From: Pseudomonas sp. URMO17WK12:I11
GTDB lineage: Bacteria > Pseudomonadota > Gammaproteobacteria > Pseudomonadales > Pseudomonadaceae
DNA: 64,000 bases
NCBI RefSeq assembly: GCF_007677725.1
Contig: NZ_VEDF01000012.1
Coordinates: forward strand, 58,573-122,572
Reading direction: 5' to 3'
Made by a program: the position numbers and the translations under genes
Notes under the pieces: generated by a model
Seen by the model: the letters and a program-made list of their open reading frames with translations, nothing else
What the model was told of the DNA's origin: nothing
Database searches by the model: none
Shown here: positions 18,001 through 24,714 of the stretch, piece after piece
Layout of the letters: every line of letters starts with the position of its first letter
Position numbering within the stretch: the stretch's first letter is position 1

Positions 18001-18400
18001 GGTGCCGCAGGCCTTCGTGGTCCTTGCCCAGTTGCCGCTCACTCCGAACGGCAAGCTCGATCGCCAGGCCCTGCCAGCGCCGGGCGCCGAGGCGATCATC
18101 AGCCGCGACTACCAGGCCCCCGAGGGCGAGCTGGAAACGGCGCTGGCTGCCATCTGGACCGAGGTATTGAAAATCGAGCAAGTCGGCCGCGAAGACAATT
18201 TCTTCGAGTTGGGCGGCCATTCCTTGTTGGCGGTAAGCTTGGTCGCGCGTATGCGCCAGGCCGGGCTGCATGTCGATGCGCGCACGCTGTTCAGCCAGCC
18301 GACCCTGGCAGAACTGGCCGCCAGCACCCAGCGCCAGCGCGCGGAGGTGGCCATTGCGCAAACCACCATCCCGACCCTGAGCAAACGCAGGCGCCTGTGA
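12050..18400 (+). CDS. Two-module lipopeptide-initiating NRPS (EtlA/XtlA-like)
   Basis: This 2116-aa cytoplasmic synthetase has domain order Cstart-A-T-C-A-T. Condensation 1 covers about 1-445 (HHLILDG from H140) and begins TAAQRDIWLDQI, typical of Pseudomonas lipoinitiation domains that attach a 3-hydroxy fatty acid. Adenylation 1 has its core YTSGSTG at 612 and a specificity code I read as DAWFLGNVVK, known for Leu. T1 carries its phosphopantetheine Ser at 989. Condensation 2 has HHLVND from H1208. Adenylation 2 (core at 1667) reads DGWKFGVVDK, of the Glu/Gln pattern. T2 Ser is 2058. No thioesterase or reductase follows, so the chain must pass to another protein. Entolysin and xantholysin both begin Leu-Glu and use an unlinked two-module first synthetase, which fits. 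The start follows AAGGATG. Confidence 0.87.
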   Translation: MHAAETFALTAAQRDIWLDQIGHGHSPLYNIGAYVEIHAAVEVQRLRQALAHLVAQHEGLRTVLLAGEGQAGLPRQRFARTLEAPLSEHDLRAEPDPFGAAQALLATRMQRPFIQMADALWATQLIRLGEQRYLLALQAHHLILDGWGVDLWFKQLADGYARLGKGHALSDEEAPAYRAFIEDDSRYQNSARRDRDRDYWLAKFRQLPDALLAPRGRTMTVGGTPSAALELAFDGQLLARMRALAGELQASVFHVLLAAMHVCCTRTWQCDEWVVGMPVRNRGNARHKATLGLFTQVSAVRMDFGRDLSFAALLRRIGEALKQDFRHQRFPLSEVNRALGTLREQRSQLFELMASYEEDSHALCFGEGYGHTVMTCNGHEPTPLSLHLRCNVHSGEARLHLVHSLAWFGEAEVAAFAERLLQVLAQGVRQPELRIRDFEVLTPGEHQRLQQWNQAAVVAGQPEQLIHRRVEAQARQRPNASAALHDGQQLSYGELDRRANGLAKRLIKLGAGPEQRVAVVAQRGLDTLVGLLAVLKAGAAYVPIDPAHPAERLAYLLEDSGPCVVLTQARFSARLPKQEVVQIELDRLVWEDMDQTPVSPAPTPDNLVYVIYTSGSTGLPKGVMVEHRMLANLVDWHCATFDLGPGRHQSSVAGFGFDAMAWEVWPALCSGATLHLAPAREGAEDVEALLRWWRAQPLDVSFLPTPVAEHAFAQGELHPTLQTLLIGGDRLRRLARERRYRVINNYGPTETCVVATSGQVQAGQALHIGSAIANTCLYVLDEQRQLLPIGASGELYIGGSGVARGYLHRPQLSAERFLHDPFNPTPGARMYRSGDLVRWRPDGTLEYLGRNDDQVKIRGVRVELAEIEAALCSHPALRESVVLLREGQLQAWYLGTPLAPADLHVHLRERLPAALLPVAYVHLPGWPLTANGKLDRRALPSADDAHRVRGEHQAPQGDIEQRLAVLWRELLQVEQVGRQDHFFELGGHSLLAVQLIERMREQGLQADVQVLFGQSTLAALAAAVVQGEAMHVPANAVPPGCARITTDMLRLTVLDQAAIDQIVAQVPGGAANVQEIYPLAPLQQGLLYHHVTDAHDPYQQQVLLAFANAAQLQAFVTALQQVIDRHDILRTSLAWEGLEQPQQVVWRTAQLPLEHWAGASEPGNCATQLCQAYAPRRRPLDLRQAPMMAMVSAEDPAHARWLGLLRFHHLVNDAVSLQVLLGELDALMHGRAAHLLPAVPYRNYVALSNAAKRQAEHEAYFRERLAGVQPAPVLAGLGAAPVDHDDLHRHDAELDAGLTARLRRLARQHGASLASVMHLAWAQVLGSLAGADQVVLGTVLLGRATAGEGAERALGMFVNSLPLRLELAGLTLPEALTLAHAGLAGLLAHADAPLLLAQRCSGLPVGTPLFSGLINYRQGALPAGEVLPGVTLLEASEVHSHALVLSIDDLGDTLQLEIRAPRALGAARVLDFLLTTLGQFADAPEAALTALCSVPASERQRLLHSFNQSDDPLSPLSCTWPALFEAQVQRSPTAVAVQTDATSLDYRSLNARANQLAHALIERGVGPDVRVAICVERGIELMVALLAVLKAGGAYVPLDPGYPTARLRFMLEDCTPAVLLVHDATQGLFDSLQAPLLNLDTDDWRTGRDDNPHVQGLGPSNLAYVMYTSGSTGTPKGVMIEHRGLCNLMHWGSQICPPGTDDALLQRAPFSFDGSVWELFWPLVAGLRLVLARPDGHRDPAYLVQRVQACGVTTVKFVPALLHAFLDEPGVECCTSLTDIFCGGGELTLALLQRVRQRLPQARVHNVYGPTEATVDSTAWSVLPDQPLPQQAPPIGRPIANTRLYVLDAHDRPVPLGVVGQLHIGGVGVARGYLGLPALQAERFIDSPFVAGERLYRTGDLVRYRHDGELEFIGRNDFQVKLRGLRVELGEIEAGLAAHPAVAQGVVLMREERLVAYFTCRPGGVAPTPQGLRAHLLARMPEYMVPQAFVVLAQLPLTPNGKLDRQALPAPGAEAIISRDYQAPEGELETALAAIWTEVLKIEQVGREDNFFELGGHSLLAVSLVARMRQAGLHVDARTLFSQPTLAELAASTQRQRAEVAIAQTTIPTLSKRRRL

Positions 18401-18413
18401 GGGGCAGCGCGAG

Positions 18414-18436
18414 GCTGCAAGCTTCAAGCTTGCAGC
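18414..18436. repeat. Near-perfect palindrome after the NRPS
   Basis: GCTGCAAGCTT and AAGCTTGCAGC flank a single C. The practical hairpin is a 9-bp stem with a TTCAA loop, 14 bases after the NRPS stop. Short CAAGCTT/GCTGCAAG palindromes of this kind are common between Pseudomonas genes. It could act as a terminator, though no T-tract follows. Confidence 0.55.
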
Positions 18437-18503
18437 TTGCCGCCGCGCGCCCGGATAATGCCCGGCAATTCGTTATGCACGGCCAAAACACGGTACCCCT
18501 CGC

Positions 18504-20690
18504 ATGGAAATCAAAGTCAACTTTCTCGACAACTTGCGCCTAGAGGCCAAGTTCGACGACTTCACCGTCATCGCCGACCAGCCCATTCGCTACAAGGGCG
18601 ACGGCTCGGCGCCCGGCCCATTCGACTATTTCCTCGCCTCATCGGCCCTGTGCGCGGCTTACTTCGTCAAGTTGTATTGCCAGACCCGCAACATCCCGAC
18701 CGACAATATCCGCCTGTCGCAGAACAACATCGTCGACCCGGAAAACCGCTACCAGCAGATCTTCAAGATTCAGGTCGAGCTGCCCGAGGACATCAGTGAC
18801 AAGGACCGCCAGGGCATCCTGCGCTCGATCGACCGCTGCACCGTGAAGAAAGTGGTGCAGACCGGCCCCGAGTTCGTCATTGAGCACGTCGAGAACCTCG
18901 ACGCCGATGCCCAGGGCCTGCTGATGCCGGTTGCCGATACCCGCACCTGTATCCCTGGCAAGGACCTGCCCCTGGAGCAGACCATCGGCAACATGTCCGC
19001 CATCCTCGCGGGCCTGGGCATGAAGATCGAAATTGCCTCATGGCGCAATATCGTGCCCAACGTCTGGTCGCTGCATGTGCGGGATGCGCAATCGCCGATG
19101 TGCTTTACCAACGGCAAAGGTTCGACCAAGGAAGCGGCGCTGGCTTCGGCGCTGGGCGAGTTCATCGAGCGCCTGAACTGCAACTTCTTCTACAACGATC
19201 AGTTCTGGGGCGAAGAAATCGCCAATGCAGCTTTCGTGCATTACCCCAACGAGCAGTGGTTCAAGCCAGGCCCCGGCGACGCGCTGCCGGTCGAGATTCT
19301 CGACCCGTATTGCCGGCAGATCTACGACGCCGACGGCGAGTTGCGCGGCTCGCACCTGTATGACACCAACTCTGGCAATACCGAGCGAGGCATCTGTTCG
19401 CTGCCATTCGTGCGTCAGTCCGATCAGCAGGTGGTGTACTTCCCCTCCAACCTCATCGAAAACCTGTTCCTGAGCAACGGCATGAGCGCTGGCAACACCT
19501 TGGCCGAAGCCCAGGTGCAGTGCCTGTCGGAAATCTTCGAGCGCGCGGTCAAGCGCGAGATCCTCGAAGGCGAGCTGTGCCTGCCGGACGTGCCGCAAAC
19601 GGTGCTGGCCAAGTACCCAGGCATCGTCGCCGGTATTCAAGGGCTGGAGGAGCAGGGCTTTCCGGTGCTGGTCAAGGACGCCTCGCTGGGCGGTGAGTTC
19701 CCGGTCATGTGCGTGACCTTGATGAACCCCCGCACCGGCGGTGTGTTCGCCTCCTTCGGTGCGCACCCAAGCTTCGAGGTGGCGTTGGAGCGCAGCCTTA
19801 CCGAACTGCTGCAAGGGCGCAGTTTCGAGGGGCTCAACGACCTGCCGCAGCCGACCTTCGAGAGCCATGCGCTGACCGAGCCGAACAACTTCGTCGAACA
19901 TTTCATCGACTCGAGCGGGGTGGTGTCGTGGCGCTTCTTCAGCGCCAAGGCCGATTTTGAATTCGTCGAGTGGGACTTTTCAGGCCAGGGTGAAGATTCC
20001 AACGCCGAGGAAGCCGCGACGCTGTTCGGCATCCTGGACGACCTGGGCAAAGAGGCGTACATGGCCGTGTATGACAACCTTGGTGCCACCGCCTGTCGTA
20101 TCCTGGTGCCGGGTTACTCGGAAATCTATCCGGTGGAGGACCTGATCTGGGACAACACCAACCGCGCCTTGGCCTTCCGCGCCGACATCCTCAACCTGCA
20201 TAGCCTCGACAACCGCGCCCTGCGCGCGCTGCGCAAGCGCCTGGAGAACTGCGAGGTCGATGACTACACCACCATCACCACCCTGATCGGCGTCGAGTTC
20301 GACGACAACACCGTGTGGGGCCAGCTCACCATCCTTGAACTGAAATTGCTGATCTGCCTGGCGCTCAAACGTTTCGAGGATGCCAAGGAATTGGTCGAAG
20401 CGTTCCTGCAATTCAACGACAACACTGTCGAACGGGGGCTGTTCTACCAAGCGCTGAATGCAGTGCTCGAGGTGCAGCTCGATGACGAACTGGAACTGGC
20501 CGACTATGAGGCTAACCTGCGGCGGATGTTCGGCAACCCACGCATGGATGCGGTGTTGGGTTCGCTCGACGGCAGCGTGCGCTTTTACGGCCTGACCCCC
20601 ACCAGCCTCAAGCTAGAAGGCCTGGATCGCCATCAGCGCCTGATCGAGAGCTACAAGAAGCTGCATGCTGCTCGGGCCAGGATGGCCTGA
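18504..20690 (+). CDS. ycaO: OsmC-YcaO fusion protein (RimO accessory factor type)
   Basis: This 728-aa protein joins an N-terminal OsmC-like domain (about 1-135, with GDGSAPGPFDYFLASSALCAAYFVKLYC) to a full-length E. coli-type YcaO protein (about 150-728). The ATP-binding acidic segments of YcaO enzymes appear as EFIERLNCNF and QCLSEIFERAVKREI, and the long C-terminal tail after residue 580 is the E. coli YcaO extension. E. coli YcaO supports RimO-dependent methylthiolation of ribosomal protein S12 at an aspartate. The OsmC cysteine chemistry hints at peroxide or sulfur handling. It lies 103 bases behind the NRPS but looks like a core gene, not a tailoring enzyme. Confidence 0.88.
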   Translation: MEIKVNFLDNLRLEAKFDDFTVIADQPIRYKGDGSAPGPFDYFLASSALCAAYFVKLYCQTRNIPTDNIRLSQNNIVDPENRYQQIFKIQVELPEDISDKDRQGILRSIDRCTVKKVVQTGPEFVIEHVENLDADAQGLLMPVADTRTCIPGKDLPLEQTIGNMSAILAGLGMKIEIASWRNIVPNVWSLHVRDAQSPMCFTNGKGSTKEAALASALGEFIERLNCNFFYNDQFWGEEIANAAFVHYPNEQWFKPGPGDALPVEILDPYCRQIYDADGELRGSHLYDTNSGNTERGICSLPFVRQSDQQVVYFPSNLIENLFLSNGMSAGNTLAEAQVQCLSEIFERAVKREILEGELCLPDVPQTVLAKYPGIVAGIQGLEEQGFPVLVKDASLGGEFPVMCVTLMNPRTGGVFASFGAHPSFEVALERSLTELLQGRSFEGLNDLPQPTFESHALTEPNNFVEHFIDSSGVVSWRFFSAKADFEFVEWDFSGQGEDSNAEEAATLFGILDDLGKEAYMAVYDNLGATACRILVPGYSEIYPVEDLIWDNTNRALAFRADILNLHSLDNRALRALRKRLENCEVDDYTTITTLIGVEFDDNTVWGQLTILELKLLICLALKRFEDAKELVEAFLQFNDNTVERGLFYQALNAVLEVQLDDELELADYEANLRRMFGNPRMDAVLGSLDGSVRFYGLTPTSLKLEGLDRHQRLIESYKKLHAARARMA

Positions 20691-20714
20691 CCGAGCGCTC
20701 GCCAGGGGTGTCGC

Positions 20715-21014
20715 TCAGTGCTTGCACTTGGCCAACACCACCTGGCAAGTGTTTGGCGTGCCACCGGAGCGGCCTGCATAGCGAATGCAGTTGTTCAGCG
20801 ATTTCTGCCGCGCGACGCTCAGGCTGTTGCCCCATGCCAGGCCGCCTTCGCCAGAGCGCGGTACGGCCTTGGCGTAGCAGTTGGCGGCAGGCACGGCAGC
20901 GTAATGCCGCGCCTTGTTCGCCTTGCTCGCGCACCCAGCGGTGAGCGCCAGGGCCAGTACCAGCAAGGCCGGCGCGGACAGGCGCGGGAGGAAGGTCGAG
21001 CGGTGACGGTTCAT
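20715..21014 (-). CDS. Small lipoprotein, DUF4189-like
   Basis: This 99-aa protein has a lipoprotein signal with lipobox LTAGC near residues 24-28. The mature part has WGNSLSVARQKSLNNC and TCQVVLAKC. The regularly placed Trp, Cys and small residues resemble the DUF4189 fold, and four cysteines suggest two disulfides. I chose the ATG at 21014; a TTG at 21041 would add nine residues ahead of the signal. It converges on ycaO, with 24 bases between stops. The function is unknown. Confidence 0.7.
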   Translation of the reverse strand: MNRHRSTFLPRLSAPALLVLALALTAGCASKANKARHYAAVPAANCYAKAVPRSGEGGLAWGNSLSVARQKSLNNCIRYAGRSGGTPNTCQVVLAKCKH

Positions 21015-21187
21015 GCTGGTGTTCTCGCTGTGGCGTGGCAAATTTTTCAGAATATTTCTATCAAGCCAAGCGCTGAACTATCCGAACGTCAAGGTGATCC
21101 TTTCTTAAGCGCACCCCGCGCATGCCTGATGGACCAGACCCTGTCCCGGTCCGCCAGCCCGGGTCACCGACTGATTAAGGAGGCGCC

Positions 21188-21616
21188 GTGACCGCTACCG
21201 AGCAATCCCTCTACCGATGCACGCCCAGTCCGCTGCATGCCATTCTGCTGGCCGGCACGGTTCCGCTGTTTCTCGGCGCCTTGCTGAGCGACATCGCCTA
21301 CTTCAAGAGCTACCAGATCCAGTGGAGCAATTTCGCCGCCTGGCTGATTGCCGGGGGCCTGCTGTTCTGCGGCCTGGCCCTGCTGTTCGCGCTGGTCAAC
21401 CTGATCCGTGCCCGGCGCAAAGGTGGCCGGCCAACCCTGTACTTCCTGCTGTTGCTGGTGACCTGGGGCCTTGGCCTGGTCAATGCCTTCGAGCACGCCA
21501 AGGACGCGTGGGCGGTGATGCCCGCTGGACTGGTGCTGTCGATCATCGTCACGGTCCTGGCCTGCGTCGCGGCCTGGCTGGGCATGAGCAACCTGCGTTC
21601 GGGAGATGAAGCATGA
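21188..21616 (+). CDS. DUF2231-type four-helix membrane protein
   Basis: This 142-aa integral membrane protein has four predicted helices (about 17-38, 46-68, 82-101, 110-133). A conserved P-L-H near residue 15 and FEHAKDAW resemble the DUF2231 family. The GTG start at 21188 has a strong AAGGAGG at 21178-21184. It overlaps the next gene by ATGA, so the two are translationally coupled. Such proteins often accompany PQQ-type sugar dehydrogenase-like lipoproteins and may anchor or supply electrons to them. That role is inference only. Confidence 0.78.
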   Translation: MTATEQSLYRCTPSPLHAILLAGTVPLFLGALLSDIAYFKSYQIQWSNFAAWLIAGGLLFCGLALLFALVNLIRARRKGGRPTLYFLLLLVTWGLGLVNAFEHAKDAWAVMPAGLVLSIIVTVLACVAAWLGMSNLRSGDEA

Positions 21617-22902
21617 AGCCACTGCATGGTCTGTCGATGTTGAGCGTGGCGCTGCTGCTGGCCGCGTGTGGCGGGGAAGGCGAGCCTAACCAGGCATTGG
21701 GCCCTGACCCGAAGTTGCCGGCGCCTGAGCGCGGCCTGTTGCCGAGCATGAAGATCGCCGAACCTGTGTTGTGGGGCGATCAGAAACCCACGGTGCCTGA
21801 AGGGTTCAACATCACCGCGATCGCCACCGACCTGAAGATCCCGCGCCAGACCCTGGTGCTGCCCAACGGCGATATTCTGGTGGCCGAAGGGCGCGGCGGC
21901 AGTGCCGCCAAACTCAAGCCCAAGGACGTCATTGCCAGCCAGATCAAGGCCAAGGGCAACACCCAGGTCAAGGGCGGCAACCGCCTGACCCTGTTGCGCG
22001 ATGCCGACGGCGATGGCACCTACGAGGTCAAGACGGTGTTCGCCGAGGGCCTGAATGCACCGTACGGCCTCGCGTTCGCCGACAACAAGCTGTACGTCGC
22101 CAACCAGGACGCGCTGGTACGCTTTGACTACACCGAAGGTCAGACCAAGGCAGGTGGCCCGCCCACCAAGCTCACCGACTTGCCGGCCGAGGTCAATCAT
22201 CATTGGACCAAGGCGCTGACCATCAGCCCTGATGGGCGCTACCTGTATGTCGGTATTGGTTCGAACAGCAACATCACCGAGCGCGGCATGGAGGTTGAAA
22301 TCGACCGCGCCATGGTCTGGCAGATCGACGCCGTCAGTGGCGCGCACAAGCCCTACGCCACAGGCCTGCGCAACCCCACGGCGCTGGCGATCCAGCCAGA
22401 CACCGGGCAACTGTGGACCGTGGTCAACGAGCGCGATGAGCTTGGCCCGGACCTGGTACCGGACTACCTGACGTCAGTGCGCGAAGGTGGCTTCTATGGC
22501 TGGCCTTACAGTTACTGGGGGCAGAATGTCGATGAGCGGGTCAAGCCGCAGAATCCGGACAAGGTCGCTGCGGCCATCAAGCCGGATTACAGCCTGGGTT
22601 CCCATGTTGCCGCGCTGGGCGTGGACTTTTCCATCGCCGCCATGGGCGAGCGCTTTGCCAATGGTGTATTCGTCGGCGAGCATGGCAGCTGGAACCGACC
22701 CAACCCGGTGGGCTACAAGGTGATCTTCGTACCATTCAGCGGCGGCAAACCGTCGGGCGAGCCGGTCGACTTCGCCACCGGCTTTCGCGGTGAAGACGGC
22801 AAGACCCGGGGCCGCCCGGTGGGCGTGACGGTTGACCCACGCGGTGCGCTGATCATCGCCGACGACCTGGCCAACACCATCTGGCGCGTGACCCCCAAAT
22901 GA
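21613..22902 (+). CDS. Sorbosone dehydrogenase-like beta-propeller lipoprotein
   Basis: This 429-aa exported lipoprotein has lipobox LLAAC near residues 16-20 and a six-bladed propeller of the soluble glucose/sorbosone dehydrogenase (GSDH) family. Family hallmarks are VPEGFNITAIATDL, NRLTLLRDADGDGTYE, GLNAPYGLAF, a VNHHWTKALTISPDGRYLYVGIGSNSN segment with a catalytic-type His, and GLRNPTALAIQPDTGQLW. PQQ would be the expected cofactor. The substrate is not known for Pseudomonas members. It shares an ATGA overlap with the DUF2231 membrane protein and forms a two-gene operon with it. Confidence 0.82.
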   Translation: MKPLHGLSMLSVALLLAACGGEGEPNQALGPDPKLPAPERGLLPSMKIAEPVLWGDQKPTVPEGFNITAIATDLKIPRQTLVLPNGDILVAEGRGGSAAKLKPKDVIASQIKAKGNTQVKGGNRLTLLRDADGDGTYEVKTVFAEGLNAPYGLAFADNKLYVANQDALVRFDYTEGQTKAGGPPTKLTDLPAEVNHHWTKALTISPDGRYLYVGIGSNSNITERGMEVEIDRAMVWQIDAVSGAHKPYATGLRNPTALAIQPDTGQLWTVVNERDELGPDLVPDYLTSVREGGFYGWPYSYWGQNVDERVKPQNPDKVAAAIKPDYSLGSHVAALGVDFSIAAMGERFANGVFVGEHGSWNRPNPVGYKVIFVPFSGGKPSGEPVDFATGFRGEDGKTRGRPVGVTVDPRGALIIADDLANTIWRVTPK

Positions 22903-22925
22903 TCGGCTGAGTCACGCCGCATCGG

Positions 22926-22956
22926 CGCCGCTCCCGCAATCGCTGCCGGAGCGGCG
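22926..22956. terminator. GC-rich hairpin after the sorbosone dehydrogenase-like gene
   Basis: CGCCGCTCC (22926-22934) pairs with GGAGCGGCG (22948-22956), nine base pairs around a 13-base loop, 24 bases past the stop. No T-tract follows. The sequence recalls degenerate REP elements, and a further partial copy (GGCGGCTCCCACGCCCGCTCGC) follows at 22975. Confidence 0.5.
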
Positions 22957-23001
22957 TCATTCGCCAGCGCCAGGGCGGCTCCCACGCCCGCTCGCACATG
23001 G

Positions 23002-23007
23002 GTATAC
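23002..23007 (+). promoter_or_regulatory. Likely -10 box (TATACT) for the YeeE/YedE gene
   Basis: TATACT stands 35 bases upstream of the chosen start at 23043, with GCTCGCACATGGG before it. Its presence inside the longer possible reading frame (from 22998) argues that translation really starts at 23043. Confidence 0.5.
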
Positions 23008-23042
23008 TCGCGCCCCTGTTCTACAGTAATCCGAGTATTCCA

Positions 23043-24257
23043 ATGGGTCTTTCCACCACCGCCACACCCGAACCGCGCCGTCTGGGCGCGCCCCTGATCG
23101 CGCTAGCCTTGCTGCTGGCCGGTGCCTGGTTCCTCAATCTCAACGTCGGCTTCAAGCACGTGTTGCTGCTCGTGCTCGGCGCCGCGCTGGGCCTGACGCT
23201 CTACCATGCCGCCTTTGGCTTCACCTCGGCGTGGCGCGTGTTCATCAACGAACGCCGCGGTGCCGGTTTGCGCGCGCAGATGCTCATGCTGGCCTTGGCC
23301 GTGCTGCTGTTCTTCCCGGCGCTTTCGGCCGGCAGCCTGTTCGGTAATCCGGTAACCGGACTGGTGGCCCCGGCAGGCGTGTCGGTGATCTTCGGCGCGT
23401 TCATTTTCGGCATCGGCATGCAACTGGGCGGCGGCTGCGCGTCGGGCACCTTGTTCACTGTGGGTGGGGGCAACGCGCGGATGTTGGTGACCTTGCTGTT
23501 CTTCATCATCGGTTCCGTAGCTGCCACGCACCACGCCGACTGGTGGTTTGCCTTGCCGTCGCTGCCGGCCACCTCGATCGTCCAGGCTTGGGGCTTGATC
23601 CCCGCGCTGCTGGTAAGCCTGGCCGTATTCGCTGTCATCGCCTGGCTTACGCTGGTGTTGGAAAAACGCCGCCACGGAGCCTTGCAAACGCCGGTGAGCA
23701 GCGCGCACCACGGCCTGCGCCGCTTCCTGCGCGGGCCCTGGCCGCTGGTGTGGGGCGCCATCGCCCTGGCCGTGCTCAATTATGCGACCCTGGCGCTGGC
23801 TGGTAGACCCTGGGGGATCACCTCGGCCTTCGCCCTGTGGGGGGCCAAGACGCTGTCCAGCTTCGGTGTCGACGTGGGCAGCTGGGTGTTCTGGCAGGCC
23901 CCGGCCAATGCCAAGGCCCTAGCTGCACCGGTATGGCAGGACATCACCACGGTCATGGATATCGGCATCGTCCTGGGCGCCCTGCTGGCGGCCGGGCTGG
24001 CGGGTCGATTCGCGCCGAGCTTGAAGATTCCACTGCCGTCACTGATCGCCGCGGTGCTTGGTGGCCTGCTGCTGGGCTATGGTTCGCGATTGGCCTACGG
24101 CTGCAACATCGGGGCCTACTTCAGCGGCATCGCCTCGGGCAGCGTGCATGGTTGGCTGTGGCTGATCGCCGCCTACTGCGGCAACGTGGTCGGTGTGCGC
24201 TTGCGCCCGCTGTTCTTTGCCGGTGAGCGGCCAGCGACCGCATTGAGCGGCTGTTGA
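23043..24257 (+). CDS. YeeE/YedE family (TsuA-like) sulfur-compound transporter
   Basis: This 404-aa inner-membrane protein has about ten hydrophobic helices. Two half-repeats carry the family's cysteine motifs, GGGCASGTLF (near residue 130) and YGCNIGAYFSG (near 360). In TsuA these cysteines relay thiosulfate through the membrane. The start at 23043 (MGLSTTATPEPRR) is preferred because the frame upstream contains a promoter-like TATACT; no strong ribosome-binding site is seen for either start. The gene stands alone, without the TsuB/TusA partner, so the exact sulfur substrate is open. Confidence 0.82.
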   Translation: MGLSTTATPEPRRLGAPLIALALLLAGAWFLNLNVGFKHVLLLVLGAALGLTLYHAAFGFTSAWRVFINERRGAGLRAQMLMLALAVLLFFPALSAGSLFGNPVTGLVAPAGVSVIFGAFIFGIGMQLGGGCASGTLFTVGGGNARMLVTLLFFIIGSVAATHHADWWFALPSLPATSIVQAWGLIPALLVSLAVFAVIAWLTLVLEKRRHGALQTPVSSAHHGLRRFLRGPWPLVWGAIALAVLNYATLALAGRPWGITSAFALWGAKTLSSFGVDVGSWVFWQAPANAKALAAPVWQDITTVMDIGIVLGALLAAGLAGRFAPSLKIPLPSLIAAVLGGLLLGYGSRLAYGCNIGAYFSGIASGSVHGWLWLIAAYCGNVVGVRLRPLFFAGERPATALSGC

Positions 24258-24280
24258 GCGCAATCTAGAAATTGTTTAGA

Positions 24281-24313
24281 TAAGCCTTATAAACAACTGA
24301 TTTATAAGGCTTA
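24281..24313. terminator. AT-rich 13-bp hairpin overlapping a stop codon
   Basis: TAAGCCTTATAAA (24281-24293) is exactly complementary to TTTATAAGGCTTA (24301-24313) around CAACTGA. It lies between two convergent genes, and its right arm includes the TAA stop of the minus-strand lipoprotein gene. Its AT content is unlike the local background. A bidirectional terminator is the likely role. Confidence 0.7.
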
Positions 24314-24640
24314 CCGCTTGGCGACTGCATGCTGGACGCATTGCTCGTAGTAGGTTTTCTTGATCGCTGCAGGCTTGAGGCGTGAGCGACTGTTGTAGGT
24401 CTGCTCGGTGATGCCGAAAGCCGTCATGCGCATCCACGGTTTGGCGAACCTGCGCACTTGGAGTTTTTTCCGCGTGGCGTACAAGGTCACCCCCGACAGC
24501 TTGGCCTGCTGGGCCTCGGCCGCGATCTGCGAGCCCCAGTTGCAGGCCTGGCGATCGTTCGCACTAAGCGCCTTGGCTTGGGCGCTGCAGCCGGCCATGG
24601 CCAGTACGCAACCGGCTATCGCACCTAGAATGTTTCGCAT
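24311..24640 (-). CDS. Small hypothetical lipoprotein
   Basis: This 109-aa protein has a lipoprotein signal peptide (lipobox AMAGC near residues 15-18). The mature part is basic (KKLQVRRFAKPWMRM, RSRLKPAAIKK) with cysteines at NDRQACNWG and YYEQCVQH that could form a disulfide. I do not recognise the family. It converges on the YeeE gene and ends inside the hairpin at 24301-24313. Confidence 0.68.
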   Translation of the reverse strand: MRNILGAIAGCVLAMAGCSAQAKALSANDRQACNWGSQIAAEAQQAKLSGVTLYATRKKLQVRRFAKPWMRMTAFGITEQTYNSRSRLKPAAIKKTYYEQCVQHAVAKR

Positions 24641-24714
24641 GTTGCTGTCCTAAGCATCTGAAGAGGCTCGAAGTTTGCCTTCACTCTCGATGCCTAGGGG
24701 CCATTATTTTCCCA

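Noticed and set aside
7203..18400. TonB receptor plus NRPS read as a siderophore cluster
   Set aside because: The adenylation codes are Leu and Glx with a lipoinitiation domain. No hydroxamate, catechol or salicylate genes are present.
12050..20690. NRPS plus YcaO read as a hybrid azol(in)e/RiPP biosynthetic system
   Set aside because: The YcaO is the E. coli type with OsmC fusion and C-terminal extension. No precursor peptide, E1/ocin-ThiF partner or flavin dehydrogenase lies nearby, and the NRPS itself matches lipopeptide starters.
22998..23042. Upstream start for the YeeE/YedE transporter
   Set aside because: A TATACT promoter-like box lies within this stretch and the extra 15 residues precede a normal N-terminus.
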